NCBI GenBank assembly: GCA_949296825.1
Contig: CASFQZ010000043.1
Coordinates: 1 to 41,238 of the forward strand
DNA length: 41,238 nucleotides
Direction: 5' to 3'
From: an uncultured Eubacteriales bacterium
GTDB lineage: Bacteria > Bacillota > Clostridia > Oscillospirales > Acutalibacteraceae
The position numbers were made by a program, and so were the translations under genes. Shown piece after piece: positions 15,393 to 24,291 of this stretch; position 1 is the stretch's first letter, and each line of letters starts with the position of its first letter. The notes under the pieces were generated by a model. It saw nothing but the letters and a program-made list of their open reading frames with translations, searched no databases and had not been told where the DNA came from.

Positions 15393-16601
15393 TCAATCAT
15401 CCAGATTTGCGCGGCGTTTTTTTCGGATTGCCATGACTACGGCGATGACGATTACCGCTGCGGCAACGACGGCGAGGGCGATATAAACGCCGGTATTATT
15501 GCCGCCTTCGACCATCAATTCATCCCAGAGGCTGGTCATTAGCGCAAGGGTCTCATCGGACAGGTTATGGAAATAGTCGGTTTTGAAATCCACGGACTCG
15601 GGATAAAGGATTTCATTGCCGAACCATTCATAGTCCGGGTTCTCCTGTACGCCGGTATGGGGGCAGCCATAGCTGATAAAGTTGGCGTTGGCGGTGGCAA
15701 TATCGGTTTCGAGCATAAAATTGATATACAGCTCTGCCGCCTCTTTGTTCTGGGCATTGGCGGGAATGCACATGGAATCGACAAAAACATTGGTTCCTTC
15801 TTTGGGATAAACAAAAGCCAGGTCCGGGTTATTGCCCTCCATCATCAGGAAATCGCCGGCGTAATACGGCGCTAAAGCCGCTTCGCCGTTTTCCATCTTA
15901 TTATAGATCTCGTCCATGACATAGGCTTGCACCAGCGGCTTTTCTTCGGACAGCTTTTCATATGCCTTCTGCCAATCATCGGGGTTTTCGGAATTGATAT
16001 CCAGTCCCAGAAGGAACTGGGCAATCCCGAAGGCGTCGCGAGGATTATTGAAATTTAAAATTTCACCGCTGTACTGTTCGTCCCACATAGCGCTCCAGCT
16101 GTCCGGTGCCTCGCTGACCATGGTGGTGTTATAAATCAGACCGACCATGCCGAAGGTATAGGGGACGGAATATTGATTCTCCGGGTCAAAATACAGATCC
16201 CGGTACTCCTCGGGAATATACTTATAGTTTGGGATATTGTCGAAATTGATTTCTGCCAAAAGCCCTTCTTTGATCAGGCGCTCAATCATATAATCGGACG
16301 GAATAATCACATCATAATTCGCGCCGCCGCTGATGAGCTTGGCATACATATCCTCATTACTGGTAAAATTGGTATATTCCACATGGATACCGTAGCGCTC
16401 TTCAAATTCCTTGTTGACATCCATAGAGCCCTCCGACCCGTCGGAAATATATTCGCCCCAGTTATAAACATACAGGGTCGTGCCCCGCAGACTTTCCGGA
16501 TCCAGCGCTTCGGTGGCGCCTGTCGCAAAGGCGCTTGTTCCAAGCATTCCAACAACCAAAACAAAAACAGCAATCAGCGAAAGAAACTTTTTCAATTCCA
16601 T
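15393..16601 (-). CDS. potD: Spermidine/putrescine-binding protein PotD with C-terminal membrane anchor
   Basis: A 402-residue substrate-binding protein of the polyamine ABC importer. It starts with a signal peptide (cleavage near SAFA, 24-27) that has no lipobox Cys. The PotD core follows: LYVYNWGEYI, YDVIIPSDYMIERLIKEGLL, YSVPYTFGMVGLIYN and a C-terminal LYINFMLE. Unlike typical Gram-positive PotD lipoproteins, it ends in a hydrophobic helix (about 372-392) followed by RKKRR. It therefore appears tethered by its C-terminus. It is last in the operon, 51 bases after potC. Ligand preference within polyamines cannot be read directly. Confidence 0.94.
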   Translation of the reverse strand: MELKKFLSLIAVFVLVVGMLGTSAFATGATEALDPESLRGTTLYVYNWGEYISDGSEGSMDVNKEFEERYGIHVEYTNFTSNEDMYAKLISGGANYDVIIPSDYMIERLIKEGLLAEINFDNIPNYKYIPEEYRDLYFDPENQYSVPYTFGMVGLIYNTTMVSEAPDSWSAMWDEQYSGEILNFNNPRDAFGIAQFLLGLDINSENPDDWQKAYEKLSEEKPLVQAYVMDEIYNKMENGEAALAPYYAGDFLMMEGNNPDLAFVYPKEGTNVFVDSMCIPANAQNKEAAELYINFMLETDIATANANFISYGCPHTGVQENPDYEWFGNEILYPESVDFKTDYFHNLSDETLALMTSLWDELMVEGGNNTGVYIALAVVAAAVIVIAVVMAIRKKRRANLDD

Positions 16602-16652
16602 ATCAGACCTTTCTTATTTTAATTTATGTTTTCCCAAAAACCGGAAAACAGA

Positions 16653-17468
16653 TTATGACTTTTTTGTTTTCTTTTCCCCGCGGGACTGCGCGAAATTGAT
16701 TAAAATCAAAAGCAGCAAAATCGCCAGGAAAAGCAGGGTGGACAGCGCGTACATATCCGGAGTGACGCGCTTTTTTGTCATGGAAAAGATGCGGATCGGC
16801 AGCGTTTGCGACGCAGGACCGCTGACAAAATAGCTGACCACAAAATCATCCAGCGACAGCGTAAACGCCATCATCATACCGGTAATCACACCGGGCAGAA
16901 TCGCGGGCAGGACGACTTTGATAAACGCCTGCAAGGGCGTACAGCCCAGATCCTGTGCAGCCTCAGACAGATGGGGGTCCAACTGACGCAGCTTAGGCAG
17001 CACAGAGAGGATCACATAGGGAAGACAGAATGTGATATGAGCAATGAGCATCGTCGGGAAGCCCAGAACACCGCTGCGCCCCAGCAGCCGACCGGCAAAA
17101 ACAAACAGCAGCATCATGGAAATACCAGTGACAATATCCGGATTCATCAGCGGGATATTCGTTACGCTTTTCGTAAGATTGCGCACCCGCTTGCTTTGGA
17201 TACTGTCAATGCCGACGGCGGAAACCGTACCTAAAATACCGGCAATCAATGAAGAAAGCACAGCCAGCACCAGCGTGTTTTTCAGCGCAGAAAGGGTCGC
17301 AGAGTCACGAAAGAGCTCCTCATACCATTTCAGCGAAAAACCGGTCAGCTGGGCGGTGCTGCTGGATTCATTAAATGAAAAAATAATCAGCACCGCAATG
17401 GGGGCATACAGGAAGATAAAGATCAAAACAGAGTATATCTTCAGCAATACATTCTTTTTTGTTTTCAT
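16653..17468 (-). CDS. potC: Polyamine ABC transporter permease PotC
   Basis: A 271-residue membrane permease with about six helices and the cytoplasmic EAA loop EAAQDLGCTPLQAFIKVVLP that docks PotA. The segment SLDDFVVSYFVSGP is typical of PotC/PotI. Its ATG overlaps the potB stop in an ATGA (17465-17468), so translation is coupled. It works with PotB to form the channel. Confidence 0.95.
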   Translation of the reverse strand: MKTKKNVLLKIYSVLIFIFLYAPIAVLIIFSFNESSSTAQLTGFSLKWYEELFRDSATLSALKNTLVLAVLSSLIAGILGTVSAVGIDSIQSKRVRNLTKSVTNIPLMNPDIVTGISMMLLFVFAGRLLGRSGVLGFPTMLIAHITFCLPYVILSVLPKLRQLDPHLSEAAQDLGCTPLQAFIKVVLPAILPGVITGMMMAFTLSLDDFVVSYFVSGPASQTLPIRIFSMTKKRVTPDMYALSTLLFLAILLLLILINFAQSRGEKKTKKS

Positions 17469-18298
17469 GCCGAGATCCTCCCCGTTTCGATGTCGCCGTC
17501 GGAGAAGTGGTTCATGACCGCCATGCAGATAAGAATAAGCACCATCAGCACCAGAGACAACGCTGCACCGAGATGATAGTTATTGGCGGTCATAAATTGT
17601 CGCTCGATCACATCGCCGATCAGCTGGGTGCTGGTGCCGCCCAATTTCTGGGAAATATAAAAGGTGCTGACCGACGGCACAAAAACCATCGTAATGCCGG
17701 AAATGACGCCGGAAATACTGTTCGGCAAAATCACCTTGCTGAACACATCCCATTTATTGCCTCCCAGATCCTGACATGCCTCGATCAGGGAGCGATCCAG
17801 CTTGACCATGACGGAGTAAATCGGCAAAATCATATAGGGCAAAAAGTCATAGACCATGCCCAGCACCACTGCGCCGCGGGTATTGATCAGCCGCAGCGGC
17901 GAAAACCCAATGGATGTAATGATGGTATTGATGATACCATTGTCTTCCAGGATGGTCATCCAAGAATAGGTGCGCAGCAGAAAATTCATCCACATCGGCA
18001 GCATGACCAGCATAATCATGGTCTGTTGTACCGGCAGTTTGGATTGAGAAATAAAATATGCCAGCGGATATGCCAGGATCAGACTGATAACCGTTGCCAG
18101 CAGTCCGAGCCAAATGGACAAAACGAAGGTATCCGTATAATTGGGGATGGCGGTGATATTATCCAAAGTAAAAGATCCGGTCGCATCCGTAAAAGCGTAA
18201 TAGACCACCATCAAAAGCGGCGCAATGATGAAAATCGCCGACCAGACCAGGTGGGGCGCCGCCAGAAGCTTTTTGCCGAAGGATGTTTTTTGATTCAT
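17465..18298 (-). CDS. potB: Polyamine ABC transporter permease PotB
   Basis: A 277-residue permease with about six helices. The EAA loop is EACQDLGGNKWDVFSKVILP, and MLPMWMNFLLRTYSW matches the PotB/PotH signature. The start is seven bases after AAGGGGG and 12 bases after the potA stop. It forms a heterodimer with PotC. Confidence 0.95.
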   Translation of the reverse strand: MNQKTSFGKKLLAAPHLVWSAIFIIAPLLMVVYYAFTDATGSFTLDNITAIPNYTDTFVLSIWLGLLATVISLILAYPLAYFISQSKLPVQQTMIMLVMLPMWMNFLLRTYSWMTILEDNGIINTIITSIGFSPLRLINTRGAVVLGMVYDFLPYMILPIYSVMVKLDRSLIEACQDLGGNKWDVFSKVILPNSISGVISGITMVFVPSVSTFYISQKLGGTSTQLIGDVIERQFMTANNYHLGAALSLVLMVLILICMAVMNHFSDGDIETGRISA

Positions 18299-18310
18299 CG
18301 GAAAGCCCCC

Positions 18311-19438
18311 TTATTCAGCCGCCGGGGCGGCAGCAGCATCGGACATTTCTTCAAATTCATCGCTAAAGGAGCTGTAATCGCCGAACTGACCGGAATATTC
18401 ACTTTTTTTCATCACATGGAACGCATCCGGCTCAATATACAGACTGATTACATCGCCGACTTCCTGCTTGTCCGTGGTCTGAATCATCCATTTGAAATTG
18501 TCGATATCGACAATAATTTCATAAAATATGCCCATGAAAGTGACAGAGGTCACTGTGCCGGTCAGCATACTTTTTTCCAGCGGCACAATATCAATATCCT
18601 CCGGACGAACAACCACATCGACCTTTTCATCCGCCGCGAAGCCCTTATCCAGGCATTCAAAGGATTTCCCGTCGATCTCCACCAGATAATCCTTTCGCAT
18701 GATGCCGTCGACAATGTTACTCTCGCCGATAAAGTCAGCAACGAAAGCATTTTTTGGTTCGTTATATATATCAATCGGTTTACCGATCTGCTGGATTTTA
18801 CCATTATCCATGACCACAACCGTATCGGACATGGAGAGCGCTTCTTCCTGATCATGGGTCACATATATGAACGTAATGCCCAGCCGTTGCTGAATATTTT
18901 TCAGCTCCCGCTGCATATCCTTGCGCAGCTTGAGATCCAGCGCCCCCAGCGGTTCATCCAGAAGCAGGACCTTCGGATCAACCGCCAGCGCCCGCGCAAT
19001 GGCGACGCGCTGCTGCTGTCCGCCGGACAGAGACGCAATATTGCGTTTCTGAAAGCCCTTTAGATTCACCAACTCCAGCATTTCAAATACCTTCGCCTTG
19101 ATCTCTTTTTCGGATTTTTTACGAAGACGAAGACCAAAAGCGATGTTTTCATATACATTCAAATTGGGAAACAGCGCATAACGCTGAAAAATGGTGTTGA
19201 CCTGTCTCTTGTGAGGTGGCACACCATTGATTTTTTTTCCACTAAAAATCACCTCGCCGCTGTCGGGCTCCAGGAACCCGCCAATGATACGAAGCGTTGT
19301 GGTTTTTCCGCAGCCGGACGGACCTAAAAAGGTGATGAACTCGCCGTCGCGGATATATAAATTCAAATGATCGAGGATGGTCTCTCCGTCAAAGGATATC
19401 GAAATATCCTTGAGGTCGATGATCACATTATTTTCCAA
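18311..19438 (-). CDS. potA: Polyamine ABC transporter ATPase PotA
   Basis: A 375-residue ABC ATPase. The Walker A motif is GPSGCGKTT, the signature [15 protein letters not shown] and Walker [13 protein letters not shown], followed by the H-loop [11 protein letters not shown]. The C-terminal third is the TOBE-type regulatory domain ([10 protein letters not shown]). It powers spermidine/putrescine import with PotBCD. The start codon is TTG at 19438, eight bases after AGAGGGG; no ATG nearby gives the family N-terminus. The C-terminal tail is Ala/Glu-rich. Confidence 0.96.
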   Translation of the reverse strand: MENNVIIDLKDISISFDGETILDHLNLYIRDGEFITFLGPSGCGKTTTLRIIGGFLEPDSGEVIFSGKKINGVPPHKRQVNTIFQRYALFPNLNVYENIAFGLRLRKKSEKEIKAKVFEMLELVNLKGFQKRNIASLSGGQQQRVAIARALAVDPKVLLLDEPLGALDLKLRKDMQRELKNIQQRLGITFIYVTHDQEEALSMSDTVVVMDNGKIQQIGKPIDIYNEPKNAFVADFIGESNIVDGIMRKDYLVEIDGKSFECLDKGFAADEKVDVVVRPEDIDIVPLEKSMLTGTVTSVTFMGIFYEIIVDIDNFKWMIQTTDKQEVGDVISLYIEPDAFHVMKKSEYSGQFGDYSSFSDEFEEMSDAAAAPAAE

Positions 19439-19459
19439 TTATGCAGCCCCTCTCTGTAT

Positions 19460-19491
19460 GGATATCCAGTAAAACCGGATATACAGTATAT
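19460..19491. promoter_or_regulatory. Operator-like palindromes in the potA leader
   Basis: GGATATCC (19460-19467) and ATATAC-a-GTATAT (19479-19491) lie between the potA -10 box and its start codon, where a bound repressor would block transcription. Assignment as operators is inference. Confidence 0.45.
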
Positions 19492-19498
19492 TGATACT

Positions 19499-19527
19499 AA
19501 TATAGAGCGAAATGGCGCAAATGTCAA
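19499..19527 (-). promoter_or_regulatory. SigA promoter of potABCD
   Basis: TTGACA (19527 to 19522), 17 bases, TATATT (19504 to 19499). Confidence 0.88.
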
Positions 19528-19560
19528 CATATATTTTGGATTTTTTCGAGCTTAACTGCC

Positions 19561-19597
19561 GAAAATGAAAAGATACTTGATGAAATCTTTCATTTTC
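19561..19597. repeat. Inverted repeat between the potA and sialidase-like genes
   Basis: GAAAATGAAA (19561-19570) and TTTCATTTTC (19588-19597) are exact inverted copies around a 17-base loop. No gene ends here, so a protein-binding site is more likely than a terminator. Confidence 0.5.
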
Positions 19598-19699
19598 TCG
19601 TGTTTTCTTTAATTTTCTCTTGTATTCTCATCCAAAACTTTATGAATATGGCAGGTCCCGTATTTTTCAGAAGTTTTCCCCGTTTTTCGCAGAAAAAAC

Positions 19700-19728
19700 T
19701 TGCCAAAGCAAGGAGAATCCCTTATACT
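19700..19728 (+). promoter_or_regulatory. Promoter of the sialidase-like gene
   Basis: TTGCCA (19700-19705), 17 bases, TATACT (19723-19728), 23 bases before the start codon. Confidence 0.75.
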
Positions 19729-19751
19729 CAAAGAAAAGAAGGAGGGGTTGT

Positions 19752-20726
19752 ATGTTTTACGATAAAGAGTTCATTTTTGAAAACAATAAATACTTTGCAT
19801 CATGCCACGCCTCAACGGTGCTGCCGCTTTCGGAGGATACTGTGATCTCTGCCTGGTTTGGCGGCTCAGCAGAGGGAAAGGATGATGTGCGTATTTATAC
19901 CTCCCTGCGCCAAAACGGCTGTTGGCAGCCGCCAATCGCCATCGTCTCCGATGAGAATCTGCCGCATTGGAATCCGGTCCTTTTGCACCGTTTGGACGGT
20001 TCTGTACGATTGTTTTACAAACGCGGGAAGCCGATCGCAAGCTGGGTCACAATGTACAGCGATTCTCTGGATGGCGGTCTGACTTGGAGCGAGGGAAAAA
20101 TTCTGGTGCCGGACGATACGCGCGGCGGCAGAGGTCCCGTTAAAAACAAATGCATCCGAACCAGAGAAGGGCTGCTGCTGGCGCCGGCTTCCACGGAACA
20201 GCACCGCCAGTGGCGATGTTTTATTGATCGCTCGGAAGACGACGGGGACACATGGACTGCCGCACCTTATATTGTCCGTCCCAAAAATCGTATTCTTGGT
20301 CTGGCGCAGATGATTCAGCCGACACTATGGCAGGATGATGATGGCATTATTCACGCGCTGATGCGCTCCAATCAGGGCGTGGTTTATCAAAGCCGGTCCG
20401 GCGACGGCGGCAGGACATGGGAAAAAGCAGAACGGACTTCCCTGCCAAACAACAACAGCGGGCTGGACTGTGTCAAAAGCGAAGACGGCAGGATCTGGCT
20501 GGCATATAATCCGGTCGGCAAAAACTGGGGCGAACGCACGCCGCTGCATTTGGCGGTTTCCGAAGACAACGGAAAAAGCTTTCGCACCGCTGCTGTTCTG
20601 GAAGAAAAAACAAAAGACGGCGAAGAATTTTCCTATCCCGCCATTACCTGTCTGAACCACACACTGCATATCACATATACTTACAACCGCAAGCAAATTG
20701 TCTACCGAAAAATTCCCATTGATTAA
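19752..20726 (+). CDS. Sialidase-like six-bladed beta-propeller enzyme (BNR family)
   Basis: A 324-residue cytoplasmic protein. The N-terminus HASTVLPLSEDTVISAWFGG and AEGKDDVRIYTS match the BNR_2/COG4692 predicted-neuraminidase family. Asp-box repeats are SLDGGLTW, SEDDGDTW, SGDGGRTW and SEDNGKSF. The RIP motif and full Arg triad of GH33 sialidases are not evident, so sialidase activity should not be assumed; related propellers act on other acidic sugars. The start at 19752 follows GGAGGGG by four to five bases, and an upstream in-frame start at 19620 precedes the promoter. It is a single-gene unit divergent from potA. Confidence 0.85.
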   Translation: MFYDKEFIFENNKYFASCHASTVLPLSEDTVISAWFGGSAEGKDDVRIYTSLRQNGCWQPPIAIVSDENLPHWNPVLLHRLDGSVRLFYKRGKPIASWVTMYSDSLDGGLTWSEGKILVPDDTRGGRGPVKNKCIRTREGLLLAPASTEQHRQWRCFIDRSEDDGDTWTAAPYIVRPKNRILGLAQMIQPTLWQDDDGIIHALMRSNQGVVYQSRSGDGGRTWEKAERTSLPNNNSGLDCVKSEDGRIWLAYNPVGKNWGERTPLHLAVSEDNGKSFRTAAVLEEKTKDGEEFSYPAITCLNHTLHITYTYNRKQIVYRKIPID

Positions 20727-20738
20727 AACCGAAACAAG

Positions 20739-20780
20739 AGAACCATCCGCCAAAATCGACGGATGGTTCTGATTTTATTT
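20739..20780 (+). terminator. Terminator between convergent genes
   Basis: An eleven-base perfect stem (20739-20749 with 20760-20770, ten-base loop) is followed on the plus strand by GATTTTATTTT. On the minus strand the tail is CTTGTTT, so it may also end der transcripts, less efficiently. It overlaps the end of der by a few bases on the plus-strand T tract. Confidence 0.85.
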
Positions 20781-22103
20781 TCCGTTTTTATCCCGTTCGC
20801 GGATCACAAAACGGGTCGGCGTACCTTCCAAACCGAAGACCGCGCGAATCTGATTGTCCAAATACCGCTGATAACTATAGTGAAACAAGTCTTTTTTGTT
20901 GACAAAACAGACAAAGGTCGGCGGACGGGTGGACGCCTGAGTAATATAGTAAATTTTTAGCCGCTTGCCCTTATCGGTCGGCGGCTGTACCCGGGCTTCC
21001 GCAGCCGCCAGAACATCGTTTAATTTCCCGGTAGAGATACGCATCGCGTTCTGTGTGTTGACATATTGGATCAAGTCAAACAGACGATTCAGCCGCTGTC
21101 CGGTTTTAGCAGAAATGAAAATAATCGGAGCATAGGACATAAAAGAAAAATCATTCATCAATTTTTTGCGATAACTGTCCATGCTTTTATCATCTTTTTC
21201 GTAGGCATCCCATTTATTGACCGCGATAATACAGGCTTTTCCCTGTTCATGAGCAATGCCGGCGACCTTGGAATCCTGCTCGGTAAAGCCGACCACCGCG
21301 TCAATCATAATCACGCAGACATCGGCGCGTTCAACTGCGGAAACCGCCCGCAGGACACTGTATTTTTCAATCTGATCCTCCACTCTGGATTTCCGGCGCA
21401 AGCCTGCCGTATCAATAAAAATATATTTCTGACCGGCGACGGTTACTTCTGTATCTGCTGCATCCCTGGTTGTCCCGGCAATATCGGAGACGATCATTCG
21501 TTTTTCACCGCAGACCGCATTGACCAGTGAGGATTTGCCAACATTGGGCTTTCCGATAACCGCCACTTTGATGGCATCGGGATCCTCCGCCTCCTCCGTC
21601 TGTGCCGGAAAAAGAGCGCAGACAGCGTCCAGCAGATCGCCGGTTCCGTGCCCATGTACAGCGGAAACGGCAATGGGATCTCCCAGCCCGAGGTTATAAA
21701 ACTCATAAAATTCCGGGTCTGGATCGCCAATGGAATCACATTTATTGACACACAGAACCACAGGCTTGTTGCTTTTTATCAGCATTTGCGCCACTTCCCT
21801 GTCCGTAGCGACAACACCGGCGCGCAAATCCGTCACCAAAACAATAACATCGGCGTGATCGATTGCCATTTTCGCCTGCGTGCGCATCTGCCGCAGCAGT
21901 ACATCATCGGAAAACGGCTCAATACCGCCAGTGTCAACAATCAAAAAAGACTGATCACGCCACTCACAGTCAGCATACAGTCGGTCGCGGGTCACGCCGG
22001 GGCGATCATCCACTATCGCCAGCCGCTTGCCGCAGAGCTTGTTAAAAAGCGTCGATTTGCCTACATTGGGTCTGCCGACAATTGCAACAATTGGTTTTGC
22101 CAT
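20775..22103 (-). CDS. der: Ribosome assembly GTPase Der (EngA)
   Basis: A 442-residue essential GTPase for 50S subunit assembly, with two consecutive G domains. The first has GRPNVGKSTLF (10-20), DRPGVTRD and DTGGIEPF; the second has GKPNVGKSSLV, DIAGTTRDA and DTAGLRRKS. The KH-like C-terminal domain includes RLKIYYITQASTRPPTFVCFVN, abbreviated here as KIYYITQ and RPPTFV. The length is that of the family. It is ten bases downstream of the DUF512 gene, a conserved clostridial arrangement. The ribosome site is GAGGTG. Confidence 0.98.
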   Translation of the reverse strand: MAKPIVAIVGRPNVGKSTLFNKLCGKRLAIVDDRPGVTRDRLYADCEWRDQSFLIVDTGGIEPFSDDVLLRQMRTQAKMAIDHADVIVLVTDLRAGVVATDREVAQMLIKSNKPVVLCVNKCDSIGDPDPEFYEFYNLGLGDPIAVSAVHGHGTGDLLDAVCALFPAQTEEAEDPDAIKVAVIGKPNVGKSSLVNAVCGEKRMIVSDIAGTTRDAADTEVTVAGQKYIFIDTAGLRRKSRVEDQIEKYSVLRAVSAVERADVCVIMIDAVVGFTEQDSKVAGIAHEQGKACIIAVNKWDAYEKDDKSMDSYRKKLMNDFSFMSYAPIIFISAKTGQRLNRLFDLIQYVNTQNAMRISTGKLNDVLAAAEARVQPPTDKGKRLKIYYITQASTRPPTFVCFVNKKDLFHYSYQRYLDNQIRAVFGLEGTPTRFVIRERDKNGK

Positions 22104-22112
22104 ATAAACACC

Positions 22113-23435
22113 TCACCATCCCAAAAGAACATCCAGAAGCGCCGCGCCATCTGTTTCCGGAACGATTTGTACCTTCATAGAAAGCTCACGCTCGACCTGC
22201 TCAATCGCTATATCATCCAGAAAGATTCGCTCCGTATCGCTTTTCATCATCGCCGAGGTCAGCAGAAGGGTGTCAGCGGTCGCTCGTTGATTGCGTAAAG
22301 AAGATATCACATCCTGCCCGCTCAGCAGTCCGGCGACAGTTACGCTATCGCCAAACAAGCGATTGCGAACCGAGATAACTTGACAGGAAACCGTTGGGAA
22401 TTTTTCCTGTGCTTCTTTGACCAGCGAAGACAGCAGCGGTTCAGCTAAAACACCGGTGGCAATGACCGCCTTCGGCGGCGCAACCGGCGCGACGGCATCT
22501 GCCTGCACCAAAGCCTTCCGAAAAGAATCGCGCAGCAGCGCCCACAAACCGACGCCATTTTCCAGTTGGGAAAAATCATCATAGAAGGCTGAATCGGGAA
22601 CAGGCTGCCCTGCCAAGAGATAAAATTCATCTGCCGGATAACATAATTTTTTTTGATTGAAATAGAAAAAATGTTCATTAAACGCCTGGACTATTTCCAG
22701 AACCTGCGCCGCAGAGTCGCGGTTATAAGACCGAAGGTCCGTTAGCCCCTTCCGATGCTCTGTCAGCCCAACCGGTACAACCGCAATGCTCTGCACCGCC
22801 GGCCAACGTTTGGATAGTTCATCCAATGAATACTCGAGAGCCTTTCCATCGTTGATTCCCGGGCAGAGCACAAGCTGTGTATTCATCCGAATCCCGGCAT
22901 CGCAGAAGCGATCGATGATCGAAAGCGCCCGACCGGCATTGGGATTGCCCATCATTTTGACCCGTAATTCCGGATCCATGGTATGAACGGAAATATTGAT
23001 CGGACTGATATGCAGATCAATAATGCGCTGCACTTCTCTTTCGCTGATTGCAGTCAGGGTGATATAATTTCCAAAGAAAAAGGAAAGGCGGGAATCGTCA
23101 TCCTTAAAATAGAGGCTATCACGCATACCGGGAGGCATTTGATCCACAAAACAAAAAATGCAGCGGTTTCGGCAATGCTGTTTCTGGTCCATCAGGTAAG
23201 TGTCAAACTGCAAACCAAGGCTGTCCACATCCGGCAAATGACGAATGCGGCGATGCTTTTCTCTGCCTTTTTCATTCAAATAACGGAGCGTGATATCTTC
23301 GCTGTCGGCATAAAAACGATAATCCAACACATCATAGATTTCGTGACCGTTGATTGATATGAGGGTATCGCCGCCTTTGATTTTCTTTTTGGCGGCGATG
23401 GAATCCGGATCAACCGATGATATTTTAACCGGCAT
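22113..23435 (-). CDS. DUF512 radical SAM protein
   Basis: A 440-residue protein with an N-terminal PDZ-like domain (GDTLISINGHEIYD, 22-35) and a radical SAM cluster motif CRNRCIFC (Cys88, 92, 95). The C-terminal DUF512 domain includes GVLAEPLL and ISVRNRLFG. The family is widespread in Clostridia next to der; its reaction is unknown. The start at 23435 has AAAGGTGG well placed; a GTG at 23447 overlaps that site. The only sequence between it and the rpmF terminator is 38 bases without a promoter, so it probably depends on read-through from rpmF. Confidence 0.93.
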   Translation of the reverse strand: MPVKISSVDPDSIAAKKKIKGGDTLISINGHEIYDVLDYRFYADSEDITLRYLNEKGREKHRRIRHLPDVDSLGLQFDTYLMDQKQHCRNRCIFCFVDQMPPGMRDSLYFKDDDSRLSFFFGNYITLTAISEREVQRIIDLHISPINISVHTMDPELRVKMMGNPNAGRALSIIDRFCDAGIRMNTQLVLCPGINDGKALEYSLDELSKRWPAVQSIAVVPVGLTEHRKGLTDLRSYNRDSAAQVLEIVQAFNEHFFYFNQKKLCYPADEFYLLAGQPVPDSAFYDDFSQLENGVGLWALLRDSFRKALVQADAVAPVAPPKAVIATGVLAEPLLSSLVKEAQEKFPTVSCQVISVRNRLFGDSVTVAGLLSGQDVISSLRNQRATADTLLLTSAMMKSDTERIFLDDIAIEQVERELSMKVQIVPETDGAALLDVLLGW

Positions 23436-23473
23436 AAAAAGCACCACCTTTGCTAAAAAACTCCTTACATGGC

Positions 23474-23503
23474 AAAAGGCGGGGAAGGATCACTTCTCCG
23501 CCT
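23474..23503 (-). terminator. Terminator (or attenuator) after rpmF
   Basis: On the minus strand AGGCGGAGAAG (23503 to 23493) pairs with CTTCCCCGCCT (23487 to 23477) with one mismatch, then TTTTGCC. The short T run suggests partial termination. Confidence 0.75.
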
Positions 23504-23522
23504 GTAAAGCACTGTAGGGAGC

Positions 23523-23708
23523 TTATTTTTCCTCAACGGTAACGACCTGACGGCCATTATATTGACCGCAGGCGCCGCAAAGTCTGTGACTTCTTTTATA
23601 AGCGCCGCAGTTCGGGCATTTCTCAATGGCGGGAGCATCCAGCTTCCAAACACTGGATCTTCTTTTATCTCTTCTTGCGTGAGAAACGCGTCTTGCAGGT
23701 ACAGCCAT
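23523..23708 (-). CDS. rpmF: Ribosomal protein bL32
   Basis: A 61-residue 50S subunit protein. It starts MAVPARRVSHARRDKRRS and holds a zinc site with two Cys pairs, CPNCG and CGACG. Because four Cys remain, this is the zinc-binding (C+) paralogue type. The start is eight bases after AGGAGGA and four bases after the YceD stop, the usual yceD-rpmF pairing. Confidence 0.98.
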   Translation of the reverse strand: MAVPARRVSHARRDKRRSSVWKLDAPAIEKCPNCGAYKRSHRLCGACGQYNGRQVVTVEEK

Positions 23709-23712
23709 AGTT

Positions 23713-24225
23713 TTAATCCTCCTGTGAATTATCCATAGAATCATCCAAAAGCTGCCGCAGAGCAGCAAGCCTGGGATCCGAAGGCTTTTGACAGCCGCAA
23801 TCGACGAGATTACGATCCGCGCCGCAGATCGGACAAAGTCCTTTACAGTCTTCCCTGCACAAAAAGCGAGTGGGAAGGGAAAGTACGGCGTCCTCATAGA
23901 TCAGCCCGTCGATATCCAGCGACAAGTCGGAACGAACAATAATACTATCATCGGCTTCTTCCGACTCTGAACGGCATAGGGTGTGTACAATGGGGACGGA
24001 AAAGACTCGCTCTGTCACAGCGGCACAGCGGTCACAGGGCGCGCGAAAAGTAAAATCCGCTTTGCCTTGCATAGTTACAATGCCGCAATGATTTTTTACC
24101 GTGCCGGAGGCGACGATCCCTGCGGGGAATCGCTCATCGGCACAGTCGCCGTCTGTTGGCACCAACCGATCAAAGCTCACGACGCTGTCTTCATTCTCAA
24201 AAATGTTCGCGAGCTCGATCACCAT
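23713..24225 (-). CDS. yceD: YceD (DUF177) family protein
   Basis: A 170-residue protein of the YceD/DUF177 family, nearly always encoded just before rpmF and linked to rRNA or ribosome metabolism. It has CDRC in the middle (about 70) and a Cys-rich C-terminal part, CREDCKGLCPICG and DCGC, which looks metal-binding. The start at 24225 is seven bases after GGAGG; an upstream in-frame ATG at 24246 lies at the -10 box and is rejected. Its strong SigA promoter drives both this gene and rpmF. Confidence 0.93.
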   Translation of the reverse strand: MVIELANIFENEDSVVSFDRLVPTDGDCADERFPAGIVASGTVKNHCGIVTMQGKADFTFRAPCDRCAAVTERVFSVPIVHTLCRSESEEADDSIIVRSDLSLDIDGLIYEDAVLSLPTRFLCREDCKGLCPICGADRNLVDCGCQKPSDPRLAALRQLLDDSMDNSQED

Positions 24226-24254
24226 ACGAAAGCCTCCAAAACTCATACCATAAT

Positions 24255-24283
24255 ATTATATAGAGCACTGGAACTTTTGTCAA
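24255..24283 (-). promoter_or_regulatory. SigA promoter of yceD-rpmF
   Basis: TTGACA (24283 to 24278), 17 bases, TATAAT (24260 to 24255). A consensus promoter, fitting a ribosomal protein operon. Confidence 0.93.
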
Positions 24284-24291
24284 GAAAAACT

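Noticed and set aside
17459..19063. A 534-codon plus-strand open frame opposite potB and potA
   Set aside because: It is antisense to two clear ABC-transporter genes, has no family resemblance and is His/Gln/Asn-rich in the way expected of a shadow frame.
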